Positions 8,612-15,485 of a stretch of 34,074 bases of DNA are shown piece after piece. Below the pieces are notes generated by a model. The model made no database searches, was not told where the DNA came from, and was given only the letters and a program-made list of their open reading frames with translations. The translations under genes and the position numbers were made by a program. The first letter of the stretch is position 1; each line of letters opens with the position of its first letter. The stretch lies in NCBI GenBank assembly GCA_025352105.1, contig JANXUB010000188.1, positions 1 through 34,074 of the forward strand, in the 5' to 3' direction. The DNA comes from Burkholderiales bacterium. GTDB lineage: Bacteria > Pseudomonadota > Gammaproteobacteria > Burkholderiales > Casimicrobiaceae.

Positions 8612-9692
8612 AGCATGCTCGGAGGCACGTCTGGCCGTGGCATTGCTTGCGCTGTTGATTTCGACTCTTCCGGTCGGCGCTCAACCCGTTGCGCCCGGCG
8701 TCGCAGCAGTCGACTCACCTCGCACTTTAGCGCAAGCGCCGGATTCACGGCCGCAGACCTTGCGCGTCGTCGTGTTGTTACCGCTTGAAAACGCGCAATT
8801 GCGGCGCGCTGCCAGCGTCGTACGGGATGGCGTTGGCGCGGTGTTTGCGCCGAGAAAAACCGAGATCAACGTCGTGGAATGTGCTTACGGCGTTGACGCG
8901 GTGGTGCAGGCTTACGTGCGCTGCGTGACCGCCGACACCGACTGGGTGATCGGACCGCTCGGGCGCACGGATGTCACCGCTTTGGCGCTCGCCAAATTGC
9001 AGTCCCCAAAACCGACTTTGATGTTGTCGCCGCTCGGCACCGTGCCGCCGCAACCGTTGACCGTCCTCGCCACCGATCTTGAAAGCGAAGCTGAGGCGAT
9101 TGCGCAACAAGCCTCCGACGACGCCTGCAGGAAGCCCGTACTGGCCGAGGCAGCCGGGGCGATGGCGTCGCGCGTCAGCGTGGCTATCACCGCTTATTGG
9201 CGCGAGCGATCAGTCATGCCGTTGCCGACGATCAGTCTGCCGAGCCGCGATGGATGGCGACGCGCGGCTGAAAAGTGGCGCAACGATAACGTCGATTGCG
9301 TGCTGTTCGCTGGTGGTGGCGCGGTGCTCACGGAGCTCAGGCCATACCTGCGCGGCATGGCGGTATACGTTACCAGCGCCAGTTTTGAGACCGCGCTTGA
9401 TCGCACGGTCGACTGGACCGGAATTCGCATTGCGGACTCGCCATGGCTCGTAGATGCCGAACGCGCCGAGTTTGTACCGTATGCGCCGAGCGCCGCGCTC
9501 TCGCCAACGCTCTCGCGGCTGTACGCGCTGGGCATTGACGCCGCGCGGCTGGTCGTCGCGGCAGGACGTGACCCGCTGCCAGTTTCGTACGACGGTGCCA
9601 TCGGGCAGTTGACACTCAAAGATGGGCAGTATCGGCGGCAGCCCGTCATTGGTGAATTTCGCGAACGCGCGCTGGTTAAAGTCGGCCCGTGA
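8589..9692 (+). CDS. lpoA: LpoA-like periplasmic penicillin-binding protein activator
   Basis: Probable periplasmic protein of 367 residues with the type-1 periplasmic-binding (LivJ-like) fold of the LpoA C-terminal domain. LpoA activates PBP1A in peptidoglycan synthesis. The start at 8589 gives a signal peptide (hydrophobic ALLALLISTLPVGA, then AQP). The same frame is open further upstream inside rsmI, but that part lacks a signal. Supporting features are RVVVLLPLENAQLRRAASVVRDG, DWVIGPLGRTDVTAL and LMLSPLGTVP. Unlike E. coli LpoA there is no lipobox cysteine at the cleavage site and no N-terminal TPR-like domain. The identification depends mostly on the rsmI / lpoA / yraN / dolP order. Confidence 0.72.
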   Translation: MRVGLDFKACSEARLAVALLALLISTLPVGAQPVAPGVAAVDSPRTLAQAPDSRPQTLRVVVLLPLENAQLRRAASVVRDGVGAVFAPRKTEINVVECAYGVDAVVQAYVRCVTADTDWVIGPLGRTDVTALALAKLQSPKPTLMLSPLGTVPPQPLTVLATDLESEAEAIAQQASDDACRKPVLAEAAGAMASRVSVAITAYWRERSVMPLPTISLPSRDGWRRAAEKWRNDNVDCVLFAGGGAVLTELRPYLRGMAVYVTSASFETALDRTVDWTGIRIADSPWLVDAERAEFVPYAPSAALSPTLSRLYALGIDAARLVVAAGRDPLPVSYDGAIGQLTLKDGQYRRQPVIGEFRERALVKVGP

Positions 9693-10030
9693 TTTCAGGT
9701 GATGGCGAGCTGCATGAGCGCGAAGCGGAAACGTTTTTGAAGCGCTCGGGATTGACGGTTGTCGCGCGCAATTGGCGCTGCCGACTCGGTGAAATTGACC
9801 TCATCATGAAAGACGGCACAACGCTTGTTTTCGTAGAAGTCCGCAAGCGTGGAAGCCCACGATTCGGAGGCGCAATCGCCAGCATCGGCGCGCAAAAGCA
9901 GGCCAAGCTGCAACGCGCGATTGGACTCTATCTCAGCGCTTTGCCGAATACGCCTCTCTGCCGTGTCGACGCCGTTTTGTTTGATGGAACGAGCGCGCCC
10001 GTTTGGGAAAAAAATATTCTGGGCGGGTAA
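9689..10030 (+). CDS. yraN: UPF0102 family protein YraN
   Basis: Small protein (113 residues) of the UPF0102 group with a restriction-endonuclease-like fold; its cellular role is not firmly known. Recognisable motifs are GELHEREAETFLKRSGLTVVARNWRC, the putative active-site strand GEIDLIMKDG, and VFVEVRKRG with E-x-K/R. The start is GTG overlapping the lpoA stop (GTGA), so it is translationally coupled. The gene lies in the conserved lpoA-yraN block. The diaA-type SIS gene that often follows is not present here. Confidence 0.92.
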   Translation: MISGDGELHEREAETFLKRSGLTVVARNWRCRLGEIDLIMKDGTTLVFVEVRKRGSPRFGGAIASIGAQKQAKLQRAIGLYLSALPNTPLCRVDAVLFDGTSAPVWEKNILGG

Positions 10031-10117
10031 CAGCCAAAACGCAGCGATGGAACCACCGACGCTCGCCGCACGTCTGAACCATCGCACGACGATAATTAGA
10101 TCTTTCAGGAGAGCGCT

Positions 10118-10717
10118 ATGAGCCAACGCAGCAAGAAATCATCCCCCGCCAATGCGCTCTGCATGGCGCTCGCCGCAGTGACGCTAACGGTGCTCGTCTC
10201 CGGCTGCGTTCCGCTGGTTCTCGGAGGCGCGGCTGCGGTTGTGACCGTTGCCGAAGACCGCCGTTCTCCGGGCATTTTTGTCGACGATGAAGGCATGGAA
10301 AATCAGGCGCTGCTGCGCGTGAAGTCGCGATTCGGTGGACAGGTTCATGTGAACATTACAAGCTATAACCGTCAGCTATTGCTGACCGGAGAGGCGGTGA
10401 CCGAAGAGGTGAAACGTGGCGTTGAGGAAGAGGTGGCAACGGTTAAGGGGATCAAACGCATTTTTAATGAAATGACGGTTGGGCCGCTCGCGGGTGTGAT
10501 CGGCGTGAGTAATGACACGCGGCTGACGACCGTGGTGAAAACGCGATTCCTCGACGCTAGTCGCTTTCAGACCAATCATGTGAAAGTGGTGACCGAAGCT
10601 GGCGTGGTTTACCTGCTGGGCATTGTCAAAAAAAGTGAAGCGGAAGCAGCGACACAACTGGCGAGCACCACGCGCGGAGTGGTACGTGTTGTGCGCCTGT
10701 TCGAATATCTCGACTAA
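10118..10717 (+). CDS. dolP: BON-domain outer-membrane lipoprotein (DolP/YraP-like)
   Basis: Lipoprotein with two BON domains that supports outer-membrane integrity at division sites in characterised homologues. The 199-residue product has a signal peptide ending in the lipobox VSGC (Cys about residue 30). BON1 covers roughly residues 58-118 (ALLRVKSRFGGQVHVNITSYNRQLLLTGEA) and BON2 roughly 128-197 (LTTVVKTRFLDASRFQTNHVKVVTEAGVVYLLG). An AGGAG Shine-Dalgarno precedes the ATG with good spacing. It follows yraN after 87 bases. The match in order to the E. coli yraM-yraN-diaA-yraP cluster, minus diaA, supports the name. Confidence 0.9.
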   Translation: MSQRSKKSSPANALCMALAAVTLTVLVSGCVPLVLGGAAAVVTVAEDRRSPGIFVDDEGMENQALLRVKSRFGGQVHVNITSYNRQLLLTGEAVTEEVKRGVEEEVATVKGIKRIFNEMTVGPLAGVIGVSNDTRLTTVVKTRFLDASRFQTNHVKVVTEAGVVYLLGIVKKSEAEAATQLASTTRGVVRVVRLFEYLD

Positions 10718-10766
10718 AATTCGGTCTTAGCCAAGTGATAGGCGGCCTCACCGCCGAGAAAAGACA

Positions 10767-11018
10767 ATGACCGACCTTGCCCTGACGCCTTCTGCCGCCG
10801 ACCGCGAAGTTGACGCTCGCGGCCTCAATTGCCCGTTGCCGATTTTGCGTACGAAAAAGGCGCTCAACGACATGAAGAGCGGGCAAGTGCTTAAAGTGGT
10901 GGCGACCGATCCCGCGTCGCAACGCGATTTTCAGGCGTTTTCCCGACAAACCGGCAATTCGCTGATTGATCAATCAGCGGCTAACGGTGAATTTATTTTC
11001 CTGCTGCGCCGGAAGTAA
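10767..11018 (+). CDS. TusA-family sulfurtransferase (SirA-like)
   Basis: An 83-residue sulfur-carrier protein. The family motif CPxP is present in DARGLNCPLPILRTKKAL, with the persulfide cysteine at residue 22. The rest follows the TusA pattern (GQVLKVVATDPASQRDFQAFSRQTGN). Such proteins pass sulfur from cysteine desulfurase to tRNA thiolation, molybdenum cofactor or other acceptors; the exact partner is not visible. The short gap after dolP (49 bases) permits cotranscription. Followed by a possible terminator hairpin. Confidence 0.9.
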   Translation: MTDLALTPSAADREVDARGLNCPLPILRTKKALNDMKSGQVLKVVATDPASQRDFQAFSRQTGNSLIDQSAANGEFIFLLRRK

Positions 11019-11021
11019 TTC

Positions 11022-11042
11022 GCGCTTGGAAGCGCATCTTTT
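11022..11042 (+). terminator. Possible terminator after the tusA-like gene
   Basis: GCGCTTGGAAGCGC is a perfect 6-bp hairpin with a 2-base turn, followed by TCTTTT. It stands between two convergent genes. The turn is too tight for the full stem, so the outer pairs would form with a tetraloop. The T-tract is short, so it is a weak call. Confidence 0.4.
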
Positions 11043-11051
11043 GCGGGCGAA

Positions 11052-12872
11052 CTAAGGTCGGAGAATTTTTAAAATCGCGTCCTCAACCTGCGGATCTTTT
11101 GATCCCAGTTTGAGCGACTGACGTAGCGCTGGCAGCGCATCACGACCCGCGCCGTTTTGAAATTGCGCCAGGCCCAAACAGCGCCAAGCCAGCGAATTGC
11201 CCGGCTGATCTGTGGTCCAGCTCTTGCAACTGCCTTGCAGGCCAGCGTAGTTTCCACTGCGCTGCGCGTTTTCTGCCTGCCGCTCATAGCTGTCAATGCG
11301 CAGGCGCCTAGCGTGCGCCGCACTGGACTGTTGGCTCATCTGCGCTTCCGTGGCGCTGATCTCTGAAGCAGAAACGGGGGGCTTCACCGGACGTGATTTT
11401 ATTGCATCGCTCGGCGTCGTTTCGGGGACTGGCGCTGGCGCAGCAACCGCAGTCTCAGGCAGCGGTGCGGGCGTTGGCACGGGCGCACTGACGCTGCCGG
11501 GATCAGTGGTTTGCGGCGTCGGCGACCTCGAAGCGTGCGAATCCGCGGTGGCAAGCCAGACTACCGCATAAGGCCAAATAGCACCGTAATCTCGCCGCCA
11601 CCCCGACACCAGAATCAGCGACGCAGACAGCAAAACGACTATTGCAGTGGCCACTGCCGGGGCCGTCATCGGTCGCTCCATCACCAGAGAATCGCCGCTC
11701 GCGTCCCAGTCGACTTCACTGTCACGGGCATCGCGCCAGTTTTTTACAGCACGGATGATCGCAATCGGCCAAACGCCTAGCGCCGCGCCCGCCCACGCGG
11801 CACGCATCGCGCGGGCCCAGGCAAGCTGCGCAAAGCTCGGTTTGTTGTGATCGGAGGGACGCGTGGCACCGGTCACGACAACCAGACCCATCAGCCATTT
11901 TCCAGGTGTCGTGCGCATCACGCGCATGCAAAACGCTTCCATTGGCACAGCAGCCAGCGCCACTAAAACCGGCAGAACAAAAGGCGAGCGAATCACGATG
12001 AGCCACGGGTCAACCCTGTCGATCACCTTATCGCACAACACAATCAGGGCGTAGAGAATGACTGCAATCCACGCGTAATCTACAGCCCGGGCGGCCAACC
12101 TTCGCCATAAGCTGGTAGCGGTAATAAACCCGGCCGCGCTGCGGGTCAACTCCATCAACCGCAACTTGAATATCCACGCCGTGTCGTGCTGTGGCGGCGG
12201 CACGCCGATGAAGATGGACCCTTCCCGGCGCCATTTGATGATGCCCAGCCGAGACAGGCCTGCAGCGGGGCCCATCGCCTCTACCGGTCGACTTAACCAG
12301 AAAGCGAGCGACAACGAAAACAACGCTGCGACGCACGCCACTGCCAGCGACTGCAGCGGCGAAAACTCCCCCCATTGTGGAATGAAGGCTGTGCTTGCTC
12401 CCTGCAGCACTACAACAGCAATGACCCATCCCAGCCAGACCCTGGGCGATGCCCACGCGCTGCCATCGGCCAGCGGCTCAGCGAGCGCGTCAACACCCGG
12501 AAGCGATTTCGGCAGGGTCGCCTCGGGAGAGATTTGCGACAACTCGCCACCGCCAGCCGAAAGAGCGCGCGATTGAGATGGTGTACCCGCCGCCTCCGCC
12601 GCCACATCGCGCGCACCGGCACCTGAAATCGGCAATCGCCACGGCCCGGCGCCGACGCCCGGATTGAGTGCGGCGTCGTAGTCCTTTCGGCGGATCGGAT
12701 CGACCAGAATTGACGCAGCAAGGGCGGCAAAGCGGACAGCTTCCTCAGAATCGCCAGACGCATCGCGAGGCACGGACCAGAATCGACGCACAACGGCACG
12801 CAACGCACCTGCGATTACGTCGACGGAGGCGGACGGCAAGACTTCAAGCGCGTCGTAGAGGCTATTGCGCAT
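11052..12872 (-). CDS. Membrane protein with J-like N-terminus, RDD domain and TPR-like C-terminus
   Basis: Not a recognised named gene; 606 residues. Residues 1-70 resemble a J domain in helix pattern (LYDALEVLPSASVDVIAGALR... AASILVDPIRRKDYDAAL), but the HPD tripeptide is absent (SVPRD instead), so DnaK stimulation is unlikely. Two hydrophobic spans lie near 146-163 and 173-193. An RDD-type domain begins at LWRRLAARAVDY (255-266) and includes TTPGKWLMGL (321-330), which is characteristic of RDD membrane proteins. Another span is near 405-424, then a Pro/Ala/Thr-rich linker (447-500) and a TPR-like helical pair (532-594). It stands alone between convergent tusA and the rplS terminator. Function unknown. 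Confidence 0.85.
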   Translation of the reverse strand: MRNSLYDALEVLPSASVDVIAGALRAVVRRFWSVPRDASGDSEEAVRFAALAASILVDPIRRKDYDAALNPGVGAGPWRLPISGAGARDVAAEAAGTPSQSRALSAGGGELSQISPEATLPKSLPGVDALAEPLADGSAWASPRVWLGWVIAVVVLQGASTAFIPQWGEFSPLQSLAVACVAALFSLSLAFWLSRPVEAMGPAAGLSRLGIIKWRREGSIFIGVPPPQHDTAWIFKLRLMELTRSAAGFITATSLWRRLAARAVDYAWIAVILYALIVLCDKVIDRVDPWLIVIRSPFVLPVLVALAAVPMEAFCMRVMRTTPGKWLMGLVVVTGATRPSDHNKPSFAQLAWARAMRAAWAGAALGVWPIAIIRAVKNWRDARDSEVDWDASGDSLVMERPMTAPAVATAIVVLLSASLILVSGWRRDYGAIWPYAVVWLATADSHASRSPTPQTTDPGSVSAPVPTPAPLPETAVAAPAPVPETTPSDAIKSRPVKPPVSASEISATEAQMSQQSSAAHARRLRIDSYERQAENAQRSGNYAGLQGSCKSWTTDQPGNSLAWRCLGLAQFQNGAGRDALPALRQSLKLGSKDPQVEDAILKILRP

Positions 12873-12978
12873 GCATCAAATTAGACAAAAGTTGAAGCGA
12901 TGATAGCCCGATAGCGCGAAGTCGGCACGGGTGGGCCGCACATCACTGGCGCTAACGCCAGATCGGATCGATCCCTGT

Positions 12979-13015
12979 CGTGAAAATACAAAACGGCCCT
13001 CGCGGACCGTTTTGT
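12979..13015 (-). terminator. Rho-independent terminator of the rpsP-rplS operon
   Basis: On the minus strand, ACAAAACGG and CCGTTTTGT (9 perfect pairs, 12988-12996 with 13007-13015) enclose a 10-base loop and are followed by a T-rich stretch reading ATTTTC. It lies 39 bases after the rplS stop, as expected for the end of this ribosomal-protein operon. Confidence 0.85.
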
Positions 13016-13053
13016 GTGTGGAATCACGTTGCTCTTGAGCAACGCGCTGCGCC

Positions 13054-13434
13054 TTACGCCTTGCGTGTCTTGTTGAAAGACAGCTTTTCCTTGATGCGTG
13101 CGGATTTACCCGAACGATCACGGAGGTAGTACAGCTTGGCGCGACGTACGTCACCACGGCGTTTGACTTCGATCGTTGCGATCAGCGTGGAGTACGTTTG
13201 GAACGTACGCTCGACGCCTTCTCCATTCGAGATTTTGCGAACAATGAACGAGCTATTGAGGCCCTTGTTTCGCTTGGCGATCACGGTGCCTTCGAAAGCC
13301 TGAACGCGTTTGCGCTCGCCTTCAACCACGTTCACGCTGACTACGACGGTGTCACCGGGCGCGAACGCTGGGACGACTTTGTTCAGACGGGCGATTTCTT
13401 CCGCCTCGATCTGGGCGATCAAAAATTTTGACAT
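13054..13434 (-). CDS. rplS: 50S ribosomal protein L19
   Basis: Ribosomal protein at the 30S-50S interface, 126 residues from the ATG at 13434. The sequence begins [15 protein letters not shown] and contains [47 protein letters not shown] and [16 protein letters not shown], all standard for L19. The frame is open upstream to 13497, but that extension is not L19-like; an AAGGAA Shine-Dalgarno precedes 13434. It is the last gene of rpsP-rimM-trmD-rplS. A leader of about 190 bases with a probable internal promoter separates it from trmD. Confidence 0.97.
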   Translation of the reverse strand: MSKFLIAQIEAEEIARLNKVVPAFAPGDTVVVSVNVVEGERKRVQAFEGTVIAKRNKGLNSSFIVRKISNGEGVERTFQTYSTLIATIEVKRRGDVRRAKLYYLRDRSGKSARIKEKLSFNKTRKA

Positions 13435-13657
13435 TTCAGTTCCTTGATTTGCTACGTTTGTTTTGGTGTTTTCAGAGTCTGAGCGGTGTGCGATCAAGGC
13501 CGAGGCTAAGACTACGGCTTTAATCTACGCGGGGAACGTTGCCCTGCGTTCAACACACATCAGGTTCCGTGTGGTTCAGTGCGGTGAGTACCGCTAGAAG
13601 CGATCAGGAAATTTCAGTAAGTCTTTGATTATATCCCGGTTTCGGTGAATTCGTCGA
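13435..13657 (-). promoter_or_regulatory. rplS leader and probable internal promoter
   Basis: 194 non-coding bases separate trmD from rplS, long for this operon. On the minus strand a TATAAT hexamer (13628-13633) overlaps the trmD stop codon, with TCGACG at 13652-13657, an 18-base spacer and 4 of 6 matches to TTGACA. A transcript from here would have a leader of about 185 nt. No known L19 leader motif was recognised in it. Confidence 0.5.
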
Positions 13658-14366
13658 GCATGGCGCGTTCTTCCAGCGAGAGCTTGGCGCGCGCCAGCAA
13701 ATCGGGGCGGCGCATCCAGGTTCGGATGAGCGCTTGTTTGACGCGCCAGCGGTTGACGGTGGCGTGGTCACCGTTGGCGAGCTCGGCAGGCATCTGCCGC
13801 GATTCTGTTGGGGCGAGCGCATACTGCGGCCAGTCCAGTTTGCCATCCGCGAACGATTCAAATGTCGCCGATTCGGCGTCGCCCAATGCGCCAGGCATCA
13901 GGCGCACGCAACTATCAATCACCACCGCTGCCGCCAATTCACCGCCGGAGAGAACGTAGTCACCGACCGAGACGATGGCGTCAACATTGGCGTCAATCCA
14001 GCGTTGGTCAATGCCTTCGTAGCGGCCCGCAACAAAAGTGATGTGTTGGTGCTGTGCAAATTCGCGGACTCGACTTTGCTCCAGCGGCGCGCCGTCCGGA
14101 CTCATGAAAACCACCAGTGATTTTTCGCCATGCCACGCGCGTGCTGAAGCCAGAGCCGCATCGAGCGGTGCTGGCATCAGCACCATACCTGGGCCGCCCG
14201 CAGCGGGTCGGGCATCAATGGATTTGCGCGCATCGGTCGCGAAGTCATGCAGTGCGAAGCCCTGCCAACGCCACAAACCCTGCTGCCGAGCACGACCCGT
14301 CACGCCAAAATCGAGCGCGTACTCAACCAGTTCCGGGAACGCTGCGATCACAGAGATCGACAGCAC
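13629..14366 (-). CDS. trmD: tRNA (guanine37-N1)-methyltransferase
   Basis: Methylates G37 of tRNAs with G36 to prevent frameshifting. This SPOUT enzyme, 245 residues, shows ARPAAGGPGMVLMPAPL, VVFMSPDGAPLEQ, the cofactor-knot segments FVAGRYEGIDQRWID and SVGDYVLSGGELAA, and the C-terminal RWRVKQALIRTWMRRPDLL. Two places differ from common TrmD: RPYGGGPGM is RPAAGGPGM, and the usual HYTRPE segment is QYALAPTESR, although the catalytic-region Asp in RYEGIDQR is kept. It starts 2 bases after the rimM stop. The operon position makes the identification firm. Confidence 0.95.
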   Translation of the reverse strand: MLSISVIAAFPELVEYALDFGVTGRARQQGLWRWQGFALHDFATDARKSIDARPAAGGPGMVLMPAPLDAALASARAWHGEKSLVVFMSPDGAPLEQSRVREFAQHQHITFVAGRYEGIDQRWIDANVDAIVSVGDYVLSGGELAAAVVIDSCVRLMPGALGDAESATFESFADGKLDWPQYALAPTESRQMPAELANGDHATVNRWRVKQALIRTWMRRPDLLARAKLSLEERAMLDEFTETGI

Positions 14367-14368
14367 AA

Positions 14369-14968
14369 TTACTCCAGGCCTTCCCAGTCCACGTCAACAC
14401 GACGTGCGGCAATATTCACCGAACGCACGATGGCATCGACGAAGGGGATCAATTCATCACCGGGCGTCGGATCAGTCGCGGGTCGTTTGACGCGCAAAAT
14501 CGGATGCGCGCCCGACTCAAAAATCTCGGCAATTTCGCCAAAGATGCGCTCACCGTTGGCGCAGGTGAGGCCGAGCAAATCGATCCAGTAATACTCGCCT
14601 TCGGCAAGCGGCGCAAAGTACGATTTATCAACAAAGATTTCTTTGTTGGTGAGTCGGGCAGCGGCCTCCGGTGACGTGACGCCGACGATTTCGGCCACGA
14701 TGCTTTCGCCATGACGGCGCGAGCGAGTCACGGCGTACATCGTTGTGCCGATCATCACTTCGCGCGCCTTGAGCAACGTCTGTGCGTCTTTCGAGTACGG
14801 ATACCAATGCAGAGCGCCGGTCAATCCATAGGGGCGACCGACCTTGGCGAGTGCAATGAGATTGGGCGTGGCGCTGAATGAAACCGCAGTAGTAACTGCG
14901 GCTGCGGGAGCCCTGTCTGTGACCGGCTCAACCGCGCTCATTTCTGGCTTCATCACGCTAGCTACCAT
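14369..14968 (-). CDS. rimM: Ribosome maturation factor RimM
   Basis: Assists assembly of the 30S head by binding S19. After a low-complexity start, the RimM domain is seen at LIALAKVGRPYGLTGALHWYPYS (about residues 37-59), with the PRC-barrel part at KEIFVDKSYFAPLAEGEYYWIDLLGLT and the C-terminal LIPFVDAIVRSVNIAARRVDVDWEGLE. The ORF has about 36 residues ahead of the domain, rich in Ala, Val and Thr. The start could be Met6 or Met10 rather than 14968, but even then the extension remains. Placed between rpsP and trmD as usual. Confidence 0.95.
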   Translation of the reverse strand: MVASVMKPEMSAVEPVTDRAPAAAVTTAVSFSATPNLIALAKVGRPYGLTGALHWYPYSKDAQTLLKAREVMIGTTMYAVTRSRRHGESIVAEIVGVTSPEAAARLTNKEIFVDKSYFAPLAEGEYYWIDLLGLTCANGERIFGEIAEIFESGAHPILRVKRPATDPTPGDELIPFVDAIVRSVNIAARRVDVDWEGLE

Positions 14969-15013
14969 CGCAGCGCGCGATCATCAGGATCGTCGCGCCG
15001 CGAAACAGCGAAC

Positions 15014-15295
15014 TTAAGCAGCGACAGCAGCAGGCGCGGCAGCTGTAGCAGCGCCCTTGGCTGCACCTTTCGCCAGACGCGAAACCGTGTCCGACATTTG
15101 TGCGCCCTTGCTGGTCCAGTGCGTCAGACGCTCTTGAGCGATGCGCACGTTCTCTGCGCCTTCTTTGCCGACTGGGTTGTAGAAGCCCAGACGCTCGATG
15201 TAGCGACCATCGCGACGATTACGCGAATCAGCAACAACGATGTTGAAGAATGGGGAACCCTTGGAACCACCACGAGAAAGACGAATAACGACCAT
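15014..15295 (-). CDS. rpsP: 30S ribosomal protein S16
   Basis: Small-subunit protein S16, 93 residues from the ATG at 15295, starting [30 protein letters not shown], the unmistakable S16 N-terminus. [12 protein letters not shown] and the [15 protein letters not shown] region follow. An Ala/Lys-rich tail ([18 protein letters not shown]) ends the protein, common in betaproteobacteria. The frame continues upstream to 15334, but that part is not S16-like. First gene of the operon; its promoter should lie in 15296-15485, where a TATCAT hexamer on the minus strand is a weak -10 candidate. Confidence 0.97.
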   Translation of the reverse strand: MVVIRLSRGGSKGSPFFNIVVADSRNRRDGRYIERLGFYNPVGKEGAENVRIAQERLTHWTSKGAQMSDTVSRLAKGAAKGAATAAAPAAVAA

Positions 15296-15485
15296 GACGG
15301 TATACGCAGTCAAAAAATTAAAGTTAGCCATCAATGATAGCTTGGAATCGGGCGATTTGCTGAGATTTATGCGCCGAATTGGCTAGACCGTCCAGCATTG
15401 TCGAAAACTGATCGACTTCTCGCCAAATTGGTGCTTAGCCCATATTAAACGGTCATTTCATAAAAAAGCTGTATACCGTCTACCC

